From assembly GCF_020103725.1 (NCBI RefSeq), contig NZ_JAHXBG010000035.1, positions 47,612 through 111,611 on the forward strand: a stretch of 64,000 nucleotides of DNA. The letters run 5' to 3'. Origin of the DNA: Hyalangium gracile (GTDB taxonomy: Bacteria; Myxococcota; Myxococcia; Myxococcales; Myxococcaceae). Numbering within the stretch: position 1 is the first letter of the stretch; the number at the start of each line of letters is the position of its first letter. The notes beneath the pieces were generated by a model, which was not told the origin of the DNA, ran no database searches, and saw only the letters and a list, made by a program, of their open reading frames with translations. The position numbers and the translations under genes are program-made. Shown here one piece after another: positions 9,281 through 17,817 of this stretch.

Positions 9281-9710
9281 TCCCGCCAGTCTATCCGCAT
9301 GGTGTCGGCACGCGAGAGAGCAGCCGAGGAAGCTCGGGGGGTGGGGCTCCGTCCAAGTCCCTGAAGCTCTTGGGAAAAGTTTTGAGCGGGGGTGGGCAGC
9401 CAGAAAGCAGGGAAGTCCGATAAGTCAGGCAGGCCAGCCGGCAGGCTCGAAGAAACTCCTACACCCTGGGAGAGGCTCCTGTGCAGACGCGACTGCCTGC
9501 CCATGGGAGGCCCCCTGTGAGCGAACCGGTGCCGAACTGGTATGACAAGCAGACCAGTTCGCACAGAGTTCGCCCGACAGGGGGGCGGACCAGACGCGGG
9601 GGCGGACTCGGGCCCTCTGCCCGCTTCAGGGAGCGCAGCCTCTGACGGGAGTCGTGAAATGACTTTTTCGGGCCTGCCTGGCGTGCGCCTCGCGTGACAG
9701 AGTCCGGCGC
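9281..9710. other. 430-base intergenic region between divergent genes
   Basis: No convincing gene is present. The first half (to about 9480) is purine-rich and carries the region upstream of the SGNH gene. The centre holds a 9-bp inverted repeat at 9533-9561 with extra GCGAAC/GTTCGC half-sites around it. The last 100 bases before the DUF885 gene have a short A/T-richer patch (gaaatgactttttc at about 9656-9669), the best candidate promoter area, but no clear -35/-10 pair was found. Confidence 0.6.
9533..9561. repeat. Perfect 9-bp inverted repeat, 11-base spacer, with flanking half-sites
   Basis: CGAACTGGT at 9533-9541 is exactly mirrored by ACCAGTTCG at 9553-9561. Related half-sites flank it: GCGAACCGGT at 9521-9530 and GTTCGC at 9567-9572. 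The layout fits an operator for a dimeric regulator or a stem-loop in an untranslated transcript. It lies about 150 bases upstream of the DUF885 gene and about 250 bases upstream of the SGNH gene. Confidence 0.55.
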
Positions 9711-11501
9711 ATGAACATGCGCTCCGCGCTCGTCCTGCTGGGGTTGATCGCCTCGGCCTGCGCTACTTCGTCCCCAGCCCCCGCCGCCACGGCTGCCTCT
9801 ACGGCCTCGTCCGAGGATGCGCGCTTCAGCACGCTCCTGGAGGAGGAGTGGCAGTGGGGCCTGAAGGAGTGGCCCCTCTTCGCCACCATCGTCGGCGACG
9901 AGCGCTACAACGACCGGCTGGAGGACCTGTCCGCCGAGGCCATCGAGCGCCGCAAGCAGCACGCCCGCGAGCTGCTCGAGCGGCTGAAGGGCATCGACCG
10001 TGCGAGGCTCTCGGAGGCGCGTCAGCTCGACTACGATCTCTTCCTCCGGGACACGCAGACCCAGGTCGAGGGCCAGCGCTTCCCCGACGAGTACGTGCAG
10101 CTCAGCCAGCTCGGGGGCGTGCACGACATGATGGCGCAGGCCGCGCAGACCGTGCCCAAGCGCACCGCGAAGGACTACGGAGACTTCGTAAAACGGCTGC
10201 GCGCGGTGCCCACGCTGGTGGACCAGTCCATCGCGCTGCTGCGCAAGGGCATGGCCGCGAAGGTGACGCCGCCCAAGGTGACGCTGCGGGACGTGGCGGG
10301 CCTCATCCAGAACCAGGTCGTCGACGCGCCCGAGCAGAGCCCCATCTACCGTGCCGTCTTCGAGGGCTTTCCGCCCTCCCTGAAGCCGGAGGAGGCCCGG
10401 CTGCGCGCGGAGGTGGCCGCAGCCATCCGCGAGGCGGTGGTGCCCGCGTACCGCAAGCTGCACTCCTTCTTCGTGACGGAGTACCTCCCGGCTGCCCGCG
10501 AGTCGATCGCCATGTCCACGCTGCCAGACGGCGAGGCCTGGTACGCCTTCCGCGTGAAGGACATGACGACCACGGACCTCACGCCGGACGCCATCCACCA
10601 GATGGGACTGGCGGAGGTGGCCCGTATCCGCGCGGAGATGGAGAAGGTGAGGGCGGAGGCGAAGTTCAAGGGCTCGCTGGCGGAGTTCACCCGGTTCCTG
10701 CTCGAGGACAAGCGCTTCACCTTCGCTTCGCGCCAGGCGCTGGTGACGGCCTATCGGGACGTGGCCAAGCGCGTGGATCCGGAGCTGCCCCGCCTCTTCC
10801 GAACCCTGCCGCGCCTGCCGTACGGCATCCGCCCGGTGCCGGAGTTCTCGGAGAAGACCGTGCCCGCCGGCTACTACACACCGGGCTCGCAGGAGGTGGG
10901 CCGGGCCGGCATCTTCTTCGTCAACACCTATGATCTGCCTTCGCGCCCGAGCTGGCAGGTGGACGCGCTGGTGCTCCACGAGGCCGTGCCGGGCCATCAC
11001 TTCCAGATCGCGCTCGCGGAGGAGCAGGGGGATGTGCCCCAGTTCCGCCGCTACGCTGGCTACGGCGCCTTCGTCGAGGGCTGGGCCCTCTATGCCGAGT
11101 CGCTCGGGGAGGAGCTCGGCCTGTATCAGGATCCGTACTCGAGGTTTGGCGGGCTCGCCTCGGAGATGCTGCGGGCCGTCCGGCTCGTGGTGGACACGGG
11201 CCTCCACACGAAGGGCTGGACGCGCGATCAGGCCATCGCCTTCTTCCGGGAGAACTCGGGAGAGACGCCGAACGACATCATCGTCGAGGTGGACCGCTAC
11301 ATCGTCAACCCGGCGCAGGCGCTCTGCTACAAGGTGGGCTCGCTGAAGATCCAGGAGCTGCGCACCTACGCCGCCCGAGAGCTCGGCCCGCGCTTCGACG
11401 TGCGCCTCTTCCACGATCAGGTGCTGCGCTCGGGCGCGCTGCCCCTGTCCATCCTGGAGGCCCGGGTGAAGGCGTGGGTGGCTCGCGAGAAGGCGCGATG
11501 A
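9711..11501 (+). CDS. DUF885 family lipoprotein, probable zinc metallopeptidase
   Basis: A 596-residue protein with a lipoprotein signal (LIASAC, Cys at about residue 19), so it is probably lipid-anchored in the envelope. The body is the DUF885 fold. Its hallmark HEAVPGHH (about residue 424) combines a His-Glu pair with downstream His residues, and FVEGWALYAESLGEE about 30 residues later supplies a candidate third ligand Glu. This arrangement is like gluzincin peptidases such as M2/M3-related enzymes. No good ribosome binding site precedes the first ATG; a second ATG lies at 9717. The gene converges on the transglutaminase gene, leaving only a few bases between stops. A peptidase role is inferred from motifs only. 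Confidence 0.88.
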   Translation: MNMRSALVLLGLIASACATSSPAPAATAASTASSEDARFSTLLEEEWQWGLKEWPLFATIVGDERYNDRLEDLSAEAIERRKQHARELLERLKGIDRARLSEARQLDYDLFLRDTQTQVEGQRFPDEYVQLSQLGGVHDMMAQAAQTVPKRTAKDYGDFVKRLRAVPTLVDQSIALLRKGMAAKVTPPKVTLRDVAGLIQNQVVDAPEQSPIYRAVFEGFPPSLKPEEARLRAEVAAAIREAVVPAYRKLHSFFVTEYLPAARESIAMSTLPDGEAWYAFRVKDMTTTDLTPDAIHQMGLAEVARIRAEMEKVRAEAKFKGSLAEFTRFLLEDKRFTFASRQALVTAYRDVAKRVDPELPRLFRTLPRLPYGIRPVPEFSEKTVPAGYYTPGSQEVGRAGIFFVNTYDLPSRPSWQVDALVLHEAVPGHHFQIALAEEQGDVPQFRRYAGYGAFVEGWALYAESLGEELGLYQDPYSRFGGLASEMLRAVRLVVDTGLHTKGWTRDQAIAFFRENSGETPNDIIVEVDRYIVNPAQALCYKVGSLKIQELRTYAARELGPRFDVRLFHDQVLRSGALPLSILEARVKAWVAREKAR

Positions 11502-11507
11502 AGCGCC

Positions 11508-13427
11508 TCAGGGCTCCTGCCGGAGGACTCGCTCGAGCTCGGTGGTGAGCGTCCCCAGCGTGGCCGGATCCACGGCCCCACCTCCATAGCGGGCCTGGCG
11601 GTAGCGGGTGAGGAACTCCTCGGCGACGGCTCCGGCGCGCGCTCCTCGCGAGGCGCGCAGGCGGTGGAGCAGCTCCTCATCCGTCTCCGTGGGGCCGGGG
11701 ACGAGGTCCGCGCCTCGCTTCATCGCGCGGAGGTAGCGTGCGTAGGCCGCCGCCAGGCCCGGATCAGCCCCCCGCATGGCCTGGCGAACCTTGGGCGCCC
11801 GCCCGAACCGGTACCGCTTCAACAGGCGCCACACCACACCGACAGCCACGACGAGCCAGGTCAGCGGGTGGTTCGCCACGTCGGCCAGCACCTCCAGGGG
11901 AGACTCCAGCAGACGCGCCCATCCCCGGCGGAGCGCGGAGGAGAAGGCCTGCCATGCGGCGCCCAGGGTCCCCGTGGACTGCTGGGCCTCGAGCTCCTCC
12001 CGGCTCTGCCAGGGCGTGGGATCGAAGGCGACGAAGCGCCCTTCTTCCGGGAGATACACCTCCACCCAGGCGTGAGCGTCGCGCTCGCGGATCAGGAAGG
12101 CGTCGGAGAAGGGGTTCTTCTCCTGGGGCACGAAGCCTCCCACCATGCGCGCGGGGGTGCCCAGGGTGCGCAGGAGCGCCGCCATCGCGCTCGCGAAGTA
12201 GGTGCACCACGCGGGCCGGCGCTCGCGGATGAGCACGGCCAGGGGGCTGCCCTCTCCACTCAGGTCCACCGAGAGCGAGTACAGGTGCTTCTCACGGAAC
12301 CACTGCTCCAGCGCCTCGGCGCGGGCCCGGGGCGTGGTGGCGCCGCGGGTGAGCTCCAGGGCCAGGGGGAGCAGCTCGGCCCGCAGCGGCTCGGGGAGCG
12401 CCGTGAGGGCCTCGCCCGGAGGCGGCTCCGCCGGGAGTTGCTCTCGCGGCTCGTGGCGCAGGGTGAGGGTGGTGCCTGTCCTTCCTTCCCCGCGCAGCAC
12501 CCAGCCTCCAAGCACCTTGGGCGCAGCGCCCGCCACCGAGCGAATCCCGGCCGGAGCGGGGAGGTAGGGGCGCAGCGCCTGCAGCAGCGTGAGCTCGGTG
12601 GAGCGCAGCGGCTCGTCTGGCCTGGGAGGCACCAGGGGGAGCAAGGTCTGCTCGAGCGTGCGAGAGGTCGTCCACCGGGTACCATCGAAGGTGTCATACA
12701 CGGTCGTCCGCAGCCGCTCCGGGCGGTCGCCCCTCAGCTCCATGAGGAGCCTGCCGGTGTCGGGCATCCGGCCCCTGCGCTCGAGGGAGATCTCCGACTG
12801 CATGGATGCGCCCGAGAACCGGGGCGCATTCTGCGCCAGCCGGAAGACCATGTCCGTCACCACGCCCTCGCTGGCTCGAACGAAGCGCAGCAGCCCGAAA
12901 GCGACGCCGAGCGTCACCAGCGCGAAGGCGCCGAACGCGAGCCCTCCCGCCAGTCCAGCCTGTCCGATGCGGCCTCGGATGAACGCGACCACCAGCAGGC
13001 TCGCGGCCATGATCCCCAGGCCCACGAACACCGTGCCGGAGCCGCGCACCGCCGCACTGAGCGCCGCCAGCAGCAGGGCATAGGTGGTGGCGTACGTCTG
13101 TCTTCCGCAGAGGCCGCAGATGGCGCTCAGGCCCACCAGGGCGCCGCACAGCGGCCCCATCACGATGGGGGGAATGGGACCGATGACGGGCCAGAACCCA
13201 CTCATCGCCGCGCCCGCCGCGCCTCCCAGGATCGCCGAGATGAGCAGCAGCCGGGGCGAGTACTCCGGCTGCTTCCCCAGCATCACCAGGAGGAGCAGCA
13301 GGCCGGCCACGGGGCCGCACAGCAGCCACCGGTCGTGGGCCAGCGCGTTGAAGGCCAGCGCGGCGAGCACCGGCAGCAGCTCCGCTCCTCGCGCGAGGCG
13401 GGAGGTCCTGGCAGGCGTCTCGCTCAT
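11508..13427 (-). CDS. TgpA-like membrane transglutaminase-core protein (DUF3488 type)
   Basis: A 639-residue protein and the last gene of a moxR-DUF58-transglutaminase operon. The start at 13427 (MSETPART) overlaps the DUF58 stop by 4 bases (ATGA); a longer frame upstream is only the shadow of that gene. The N-terminal half has about six hydrophobic helices (residues 15-215). A periplasmic transglutaminase-like domain follows, with the Cys-His-Asp triad visible in PAWCTYFA (about residue 410), RDAHAWVEVY (about 455) and FVAFDPTPW (about 472). Another membrane helix (LTWLVVAVGVVWRLL, about 535) leads to a C-terminal domain resembling DUF4129. In other bacteria this gene trio is conserved and linked to envelope integrity. 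The substrate is unknown. Confidence 0.9.
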   Translation of the reverse strand: MSETPARTSRLARGAELLPVLAALAFNALAHDRWLLCGPVAGLLLLLVMLGKQPEYSPRLLLISAILGGAAGAAMSGFWPVIGPIPPIVMGPLCGALVGLSAICGLCGRQTYATTYALLLAALSAAVRGSGTVFVGLGIMAASLLVVAFIRGRIGQAGLAGGLAFGAFALVTLGVAFGLLRFVRASEGVVTDMVFRLAQNAPRFSGASMQSEISLERRGRMPDTGRLLMELRGDRPERLRTTVYDTFDGTRWTTSRTLEQTLLPLVPPRPDEPLRSTELTLLQALRPYLPAPAGIRSVAGAAPKVLGGWVLRGEGRTGTTLTLRHEPREQLPAEPPPGEALTALPEPLRAELLPLALELTRGATTPRARAEALEQWFREKHLYSLSVDLSGEGSPLAVLIRERRPAWCTYFASAMAALLRTLGTPARMVGGFVPQEKNPFSDAFLIRERDAHAWVEVYLPEEGRFVAFDPTPWQSREELEAQQSTGTLGAAWQAFSSALRRGWARLLESPLEVLADVANHPLTWLVVAVGVVWRLLKRYRFGRAPKVRQAMRGADPGLAAAYARYLRAMKRGADLVPGPTETDEELLHRLRASRGARAGAVAEEFLTRYRQARYGGGAVDPATLGTLTTELERVLRQEP

Positions 13428-14632
13428 GGCAGCTCCACCACTTCCTCGGCAGAGAGCCCCTCGGGCCGGCGGTCGGGCCGGACGGAGAGCACCCTCACGG
13501 CGACGCCGTGCGCCTTCAGCTTGCGGATCAGCGCGGCCCGCGCCTCGTCCCAGTCCATCATCACCAGGACGACGGCGGAGAGCTTCCCGGCCTCGGGCAG
13601 CAGCGCGGCCTCCAGGGCCGTCATGTCCAGCCGATCCTCCGCCTCGAGGCACGCGAGGATCTCCAGGATGTGCTCGAAGTGCGCCAGGGCCCGGCCCGCC
13701 TGGAAGTGGAACACCTGGGAGCCGGCCGCGAAGATGTCGATGATGTACTCCTGGCGGGCGAGCACGTCCGCGATGCCCGCGGCCAGCGAGAGGCTGCGCT
13801 CGAACAGCGCGTCATCCCGAGCGGTGCGCGTCTCCACGTCCAGCACCATGGCCAGACGGACGAAGTACTCCTCCTGGTACTCCTTCACGACGAGCCGCCC
13901 CGTCCTCGCCAGCGAGGGCCAGTGGATGTCCCGGGTGCGGTCCCCCTCGCGCCACTCGCGGGTGCCGGCCAGCTCGGTGGACTCGCCGACGCTGGAGGCG
14001 ATGGGGATGCCGCCGGGCTGGTAGTTGCGCCCGTGGGGCACATCGAAGCGCGCCAGCGGGGTGAAGCGCGGGTAGACGAGGAGCCGCTCCTTGCCCGGCG
14101 CCCGGCGCGGCCACTTCACCAGCGCGGAGGGAAAGAAGCTGGAGGCCTGGAGCCAGGGCAGCTCGTAGGCCCCGCGCGTGGTGCACTCCAGCGACAGCGT
14201 CACTTCCGCCTTCTCGCCGGGAGCCAGCACCTCCAGCACGGGAGGATCGCCCGCCAGCTTCAGCTCCGGAGGCAGCATGCGCTCCTCCACCACCACCTTG
14301 CGCGCGGGCCTGCTGCCTCGGTTCTCGACCACCACGCGGTAGAGCAGGGTGTCGCCCGCGGACACGGGAGGCGGCATGCGTCGCGAGAGCGTGAGCCGGG
14401 GCCGGAAGGGCAGCCCGGCCGAGATGCCCGCCACCAGCATGCCGGCGCAGAAGGAGAAGAAGGCGATCGCCGGAGGCAGGCCCCAGAGCATCATCAGCGC
14501 CGCGGCGCCCGTGGCCCACAGCATCGCCTGTCCGAGCGGCGTGAGCCACGCCCGGTAGCGGTCGCTCAGGTACCGGAGGAAGCGGTGCTCCTCCGGAGGC
14601 ATGAAGAAGGACCAGCGGCGGCGGCGAGCCAT
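13424..14632 (-). CDS. DUF58 domain protein
   Basis: A 402-residue protein with two membrane helices near the N-terminus (about residues 36-72) and a cytoplasmic/periplasmic beta region. It carries the DUF58 signature WREGDRTRDIHWPSLARTG at about residue 240. A vWA-like C-terminal part includes MVLDVETRTARDD and IIDIFAAG. DUF58 proteins are found with MoxR AAA ATPases and are thought to be their vWA-type partners. The ATG is 10 bases after the moxR stop, and the 3' end overlaps the transglutaminase gene by 4 bases, so the three are one operon. The molecular function of DUF58 is not known. Confidence 0.9.
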   Translation of the reverse strand: MARRRRWSFFMPPEEHRFLRYLSDRYRAWLTPLGQAMLWATGAAALMMLWGLPPAIAFFSFCAGMLVAGISAGLPFRPRLTLSRRMPPPVSAGDTLLYRVVVENRGSRPARKVVVEERMLPPELKLAGDPPVLEVLAPGEKAEVTLSLECTTRGAYELPWLQASSFFPSALVKWPRRAPGKERLLVYPRFTPLARFDVPHGRNYQPGGIPIASSVGESTELAGTREWREGDRTRDIHWPSLARTGRLVVKEYQEEYFVRLAMVLDVETRTARDDALFERSLSLAAGIADVLARQEYIIDIFAAGSQVFHFQAGRALAHFEHILEILACLEAEDRLDMTALEAALLPEAGKLSAVVLVMMDWDEARAALIRKLKAHGVAVRVLSVRPDRRPEGLSAEEVVELP

Positions 14633-14642
14633 GGCGAGCGGC

Positions 14643-15629
14643 CTAGCGGGGCAGGGGAACGGCGGAGACGATGTCCCGGGTGAGGGCCTGCTTGTCGGTG
14701 CCGGCGTACCGGGCGCGGGTGTCCAGCACCAGCCGGTGCGTCAGCACGGGGACGGCCATCGCCTTGAGATCCTCCGGCAGGACGAAGTCCCGGCCGCTCG
14801 CGAGCGCCCGCGCCCGGGCCATCCGCGCATACAGGAGCGCCCCGCGCGTGGACACCCCGAGCCGGACGCTGGCATGGCTCCGCGTCGCGTGGACGACGCG
14901 CAGCAGGTAGTCCGCGACGGAGCCCTCCATCCGCACCTCCTCCACGGCGCGCTGCAGGGCCACCACCTCGTCCAGGGTGCACACCGTCTCGAGCTCGGTG
15001 ACGGGATGGCGCGAGCCCCGCAGCTCGGTGAGCAGGGCGCGCTCCTCGGCCTCGGGCGGGTAGCCGAGCGAGAGCTGGGCGGCGAAGCGATCCAGCGAGG
15101 CCTCCGGCAGGGGGTAGGTGCCGTGGAACTCCACCGGGTTCTGCGTGGCGATGCACAGGAAGGGCGAGGGCAGCGAGCGCGTCTCCCCATCCACCGTCAC
15201 CTGCTGCTCGGACAGCCCCTCCAGCAGCGCGGACTGGGTGCGCGGCGAGGCGCGGTTGATCTCGTCGGCGATCAGCACGTTGGCGAAGATGGGGCCGGCC
15301 TTGAAGCGGAAGCTGCCGTCCTGGGGATTGAAGAGGGAGGTGCCGACGATGTCGGTGGGCAGCAGATCCGGAGTGAACTGAACCCGCTTGAACGTCCCGC
15401 CGATGCTCAGCGCCAGGGCCTTGGCCAGGGTCGTCTTCCCGGTGCCGGGCACATCCTCCAGCAGCACGTGCCCGCCCGCCGCGACGCAGCACAGCACCAG
15501 CTCCAGGGACTCGCGCTTGCCGCGGATGACCTTCTCCAGGTTGCCCAGCAGCCTGGCGATGAGGGTGCGAGCCTTGCCTGTCTGCTCGGTGCTGGGAGGA
15601 GGGGAGACCTGGGCGGATGCCGTGCGCAT
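14643..15629 (-). CDS. MoxR family AAA+ ATPase
   Basis: A 328-residue cytoplasmic ATPase. Walker A is DVPGTGKTTLAKAL (about residue 60), Walker B ANVLIADEINR (about 125), and sensor 1 lies in FLCIATQNPVEFHGTYPLPEA, which is the MoxR-specific form. The C-terminal lid contains VSTRGALLYARMARA. The start is taken at 15629 (MRTASAQ). A longer frame to 15749 runs into the promoter region of the divergent lysyl oxidase gene and codes for an unlikely Gly/Ser-rich tail. No strong ribosome binding site is visible at 15629. MoxR ATPases act as chaperone-like activators of vWA proteins, here presumably the DUF58 product next to it. Confidence 0.9.
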   Translation of the reverse strand: MRTASAQVSPPPSTEQTGKARTLIARLLGNLEKVIRGKRESLELVLCCVAAGGHVLLEDVPGTGKTTLAKALALSIGGTFKRVQFTPDLLPTDIVGTSLFNPQDGSFRFKAGPIFANVLIADEINRASPRTQSALLEGLSEQQVTVDGETRSLPSPFLCIATQNPVEFHGTYPLPEASLDRFAAQLSLGYPPEAEERALLTELRGSRHPVTELETVCTLDEVVALQRAVEEVRMEGSVADYLLRVVHATRSHASVRLGVSTRGALLYARMARARALASGRDFVLPEDLKAMAVPVLTHRLVLDTRARYAGTDKQALTRDIVSAVPLPR

Positions 15630-15717
15630 GGGCGCAGCGTAGCAGCCTGGGACGCTGCCTCCGAGAGGCCGCCCCGACCGGGAACCCGTGACAAAGCCCC
15701 CAACTCCGGGTGAACCT

Positions 15718-15730
15718 GAGGAAAATCCTC
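15718..15730. promoter_or_regulatory. Small palindrome before the lysyl oxidase gene
   Basis: GAGGA-AAA-TCCTC is a perfect 5-bp inverted repeat 12 bases ahead of the proposed TTG start and just before the GGGGGA ribosome binding site. It could be an operator or a weak leader hairpin. Confidence 0.3.
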
Positions 15731-15741
15731 TGGGGGACACC

Positions 15742-17748
15742 TTGCGCAAGATCCTGTGCTGTCTGGGAGCGATTGCTCTCCTGCTGAGCGCCTGCGATGA
15801 CGACTCGACATACGTCGGGAGCGTGACGGAGCCACCCGCTCCGGTGCGTCTGAAGCCGGGCGAGGCTGGGGAGCTGTCCCTGTCGCTGCGGAACGACGGG
15901 ACCGGGACGTGGAAGACCGGAGACGTGAAGCTGGTCCTGAAGGATCAGCCGGACTGGAAGGGCACGCTCGCGCTCGAGAAGAAGACGAAGCCCGGCGAGG
16001 TGGCCACCTTCAAGGGCAGCGTCACCGTGCCGGGACAGCCCGGCCTCCACACGCTGAAGTGGACGCCCCAGCACAAGGGCACCGACTTCGAGAGCGCCAT
16101 CGAGGTGCAGGTGGAGGCCTCCTGCTCGGACGGCGTCTTCTGCAATGGCGAGGAGCGCTTCGCCAACGGGCAGTGTGTCGCGAGCGCCTCGCCCTGTGAC
16201 GACGAGACGGCCTGCACCGTGGACGCCTGCGACGAGCAGAAGCAGACCTGCAAGCACACGCCGACCGGCGAGTGCGCGATCTGCCAGGCGGGCCCGACCT
16301 GCACCCCCCAGTGCGATGGCAAGCAGTGCGGCGATGACACCTGCGGCGGAGAGTGCGGCACCTGTCCCTCGGGGCAGGCCTGCGCGCAGGCCATCTTCCA
16401 GTGCAAGCCCGAGGGGCAGCCGGGGACCTGTCGCTCTCCGCTGCCGCTGCTGGCGGACGGCGTCCCGTTCGTCGGAGACCACGTCATCGCCGGCGACAGC
16501 TCCGGCGGAGTCCACCAGCTGGTGCCGTCCTGCAACAGCACCAGCACCGCGGTGGAGACCGTCTACACCTTCACCCTCACCGAGCGGATGGGCATGGAGG
16601 CGCGCGTCTCCGGGCCCCACTACGACACGGTGCTCCACCTGAGGAAGAAGCGCACCGCAGACGGCGCGGCCGACTGCCTCGACAATACGCCCGCGAAGAC
16701 GGTCGCGTGCAGCGACGACTCCTCGCCCCCGGGAGACTACGGCTCTCGCATCACCGTGGCGCTGGATCCGGGCACCTACTACCTCATCGTCGATGGCTTC
16801 GATGCCACCCAGGCGGGGGAGTTCAAGCTGAGCGTCCGCTTCGCCGCGCAGGGCTGCGTGCCCAAGTGCGACGGCGTGTACTGCGGCGGCAGTGATGGCT
16901 GCGGTGGCAACTGCGGCGTCTGCGGCGACGCCGAGTCCTGCGTGAAGGGCCGCTGCCTGCCGAGCCCCTGCTTCCCCCAGTGCGACGGCAAGGAGTGCGG
17001 GGATGACGGCTGCGGTGGCCAGTGCGGCTTCTGCCCCGGACAGGAGCTGTGCGTGGTGGCCACCGGCCAGTGTGACACCTTCGCGGCCTGCGACCACCTG
17101 CGCCCCACGTGCTCGCCGGGCTGCAGCGCGGCGGAGTTCTGCGGCACGGACTGCAAGTGCCACCTGGTGGGCGAGCCGCTGCCGGACCTCGTCGTGGACG
17201 AGAAGCGGCTGCGGGACGAGATCCTCTTCGACAACGTCTACGTCACCGAGAACTCCTGCGCGAAGGTGGAGGAGTGCGTGTCGGGCATCGGCAACCGCCG
17301 CGTGCTGCGCTTCAGCGTGGAGGCGGTGAACCAGGGCAATGCGACGCTCACCGTGCCGCCTCCGGCCAACCGGCCCGACCTCTTCACGTTCTCGCCGTGC
17401 CACGGCCACTTCCACTTCAGCGGCTTCGCCACCTACGCCCTGCTGGACCTGGAGGGCAACACGGTGCTCACCGGCCGCAAGCAGGCCTACTGCATGGAGG
17501 ACACGCAGCGCATCGCCGCCGGGCCCCAGATCGCGTGCTCCAAGGAGTTCGACTGCGACAACCAGGGCATCCAGCGTGGCTGGTCCGACCTCTACGGCAA
17601 CACGCTGGACTGCCAGTGGCTGGACATCACCGACGTCGCCCCGGGCAACTACCAGCTCCAGGTGACCCTCAACCCCGCGCGCTCCTTCCAGGAGGAGACG
17701 CTCGACAACAACACCGCCGTCGTCCCCGTCACCATCCCGGCGCCATAG
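15742..17748 (+). CDS. Cys-rich lipoprotein with C-terminal lysyl oxidase domain
   Basis: The start is placed at the TTG at 15742, preceded by GGGGGA. It turns the N-terminus into a textbook lipoprotein signal (MRKILCCLGAIALLLSAC, lipid Cys18); the GTG at 15688 would add 18 non-signal residues. Domains in order: an Ig-like beta domain (about 30-130), a Cys-rich FCNGEE/CTVDACDE segment, three CDGKxCGDDxCGGxCGxC repeats, a PPC-like beta-sandwich between repeats 1 and 2, then a lysyl oxidase domain (about 475-668). The copper ligands are CHGHFH (His554, 556, 558). Lys580 (GRKQAYCMED) and Tyr618 (LYGNTLDCQW) match the residues that form the lysine tyrosylquinone cofactor in animal LOX. The predicted reaction is oxidative deamination of amines, perhaps lysine side chains, at the cell surface. 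Physiological substrate unknown. Confidence 0.88.
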   Translation: MRKILCCLGAIALLLSACDDDSTYVGSVTEPPAPVRLKPGEAGELSLSLRNDGTGTWKTGDVKLVLKDQPDWKGTLALEKKTKPGEVATFKGSVTVPGQPGLHTLKWTPQHKGTDFESAIEVQVEASCSDGVFCNGEERFANGQCVASASPCDDETACTVDACDEQKQTCKHTPTGECAICQAGPTCTPQCDGKQCGDDTCGGECGTCPSGQACAQAIFQCKPEGQPGTCRSPLPLLADGVPFVGDHVIAGDSSGGVHQLVPSCNSTSTAVETVYTFTLTERMGMEARVSGPHYDTVLHLRKKRTADGAADCLDNTPAKTVACSDDSSPPGDYGSRITVALDPGTYYLIVDGFDATQAGEFKLSVRFAAQGCVPKCDGVYCGGSDGCGGNCGVCGDAESCVKGRCLPSPCFPQCDGKECGDDGCGGQCGFCPGQELCVVATGQCDTFAACDHLRPTCSPGCSAAEFCGTDCKCHLVGEPLPDLVVDEKRLRDEILFDNVYVTENSCAKVEECVSGIGNRRVLRFSVEAVNQGNATLTVPPPANRPDLFTFSPCHGHFHFSGFATYALLDLEGNTVLTGRKQAYCMEDTQRIAAGPQIACSKEFDCDNQGIQRGWSDLYGNTLDCQWLDITDVAPGNYQLQVTLNPARSFQEETLDNNTAVVPVTIPAP

Positions 17749-17770
17749 TGTCCTGTTGAAACGCGGCCTG

Positions 17771-17796
17771 GCTGGAGGCGTGTGAGCGCCTCCAGC
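17771..17796. terminator. Bidirectional stem-loop between convergent genes
   Basis: GCTGGAGGCG pairs exactly with CGCCTCCAGC around a 6-base loop (TGTGAG). It lies between the stops of the lysyl oxidase gene (17748) and the ECF sigma gene (17818). There is no T-run, as is usual in such GC-rich genomes, so it is called a terminator from position and stem strength. Confidence 0.7.
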
Positions 17797-17817
17797 GGAA
17801 GCTCTGAGCCCGAGCCC

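Noticed and set aside
14566..17415. A 949-codon minus-strand frame over the moxR and lysyl oxidase genes
   Set aside because: Antisense to strong domains on both sides and compositionally unlike a protein.
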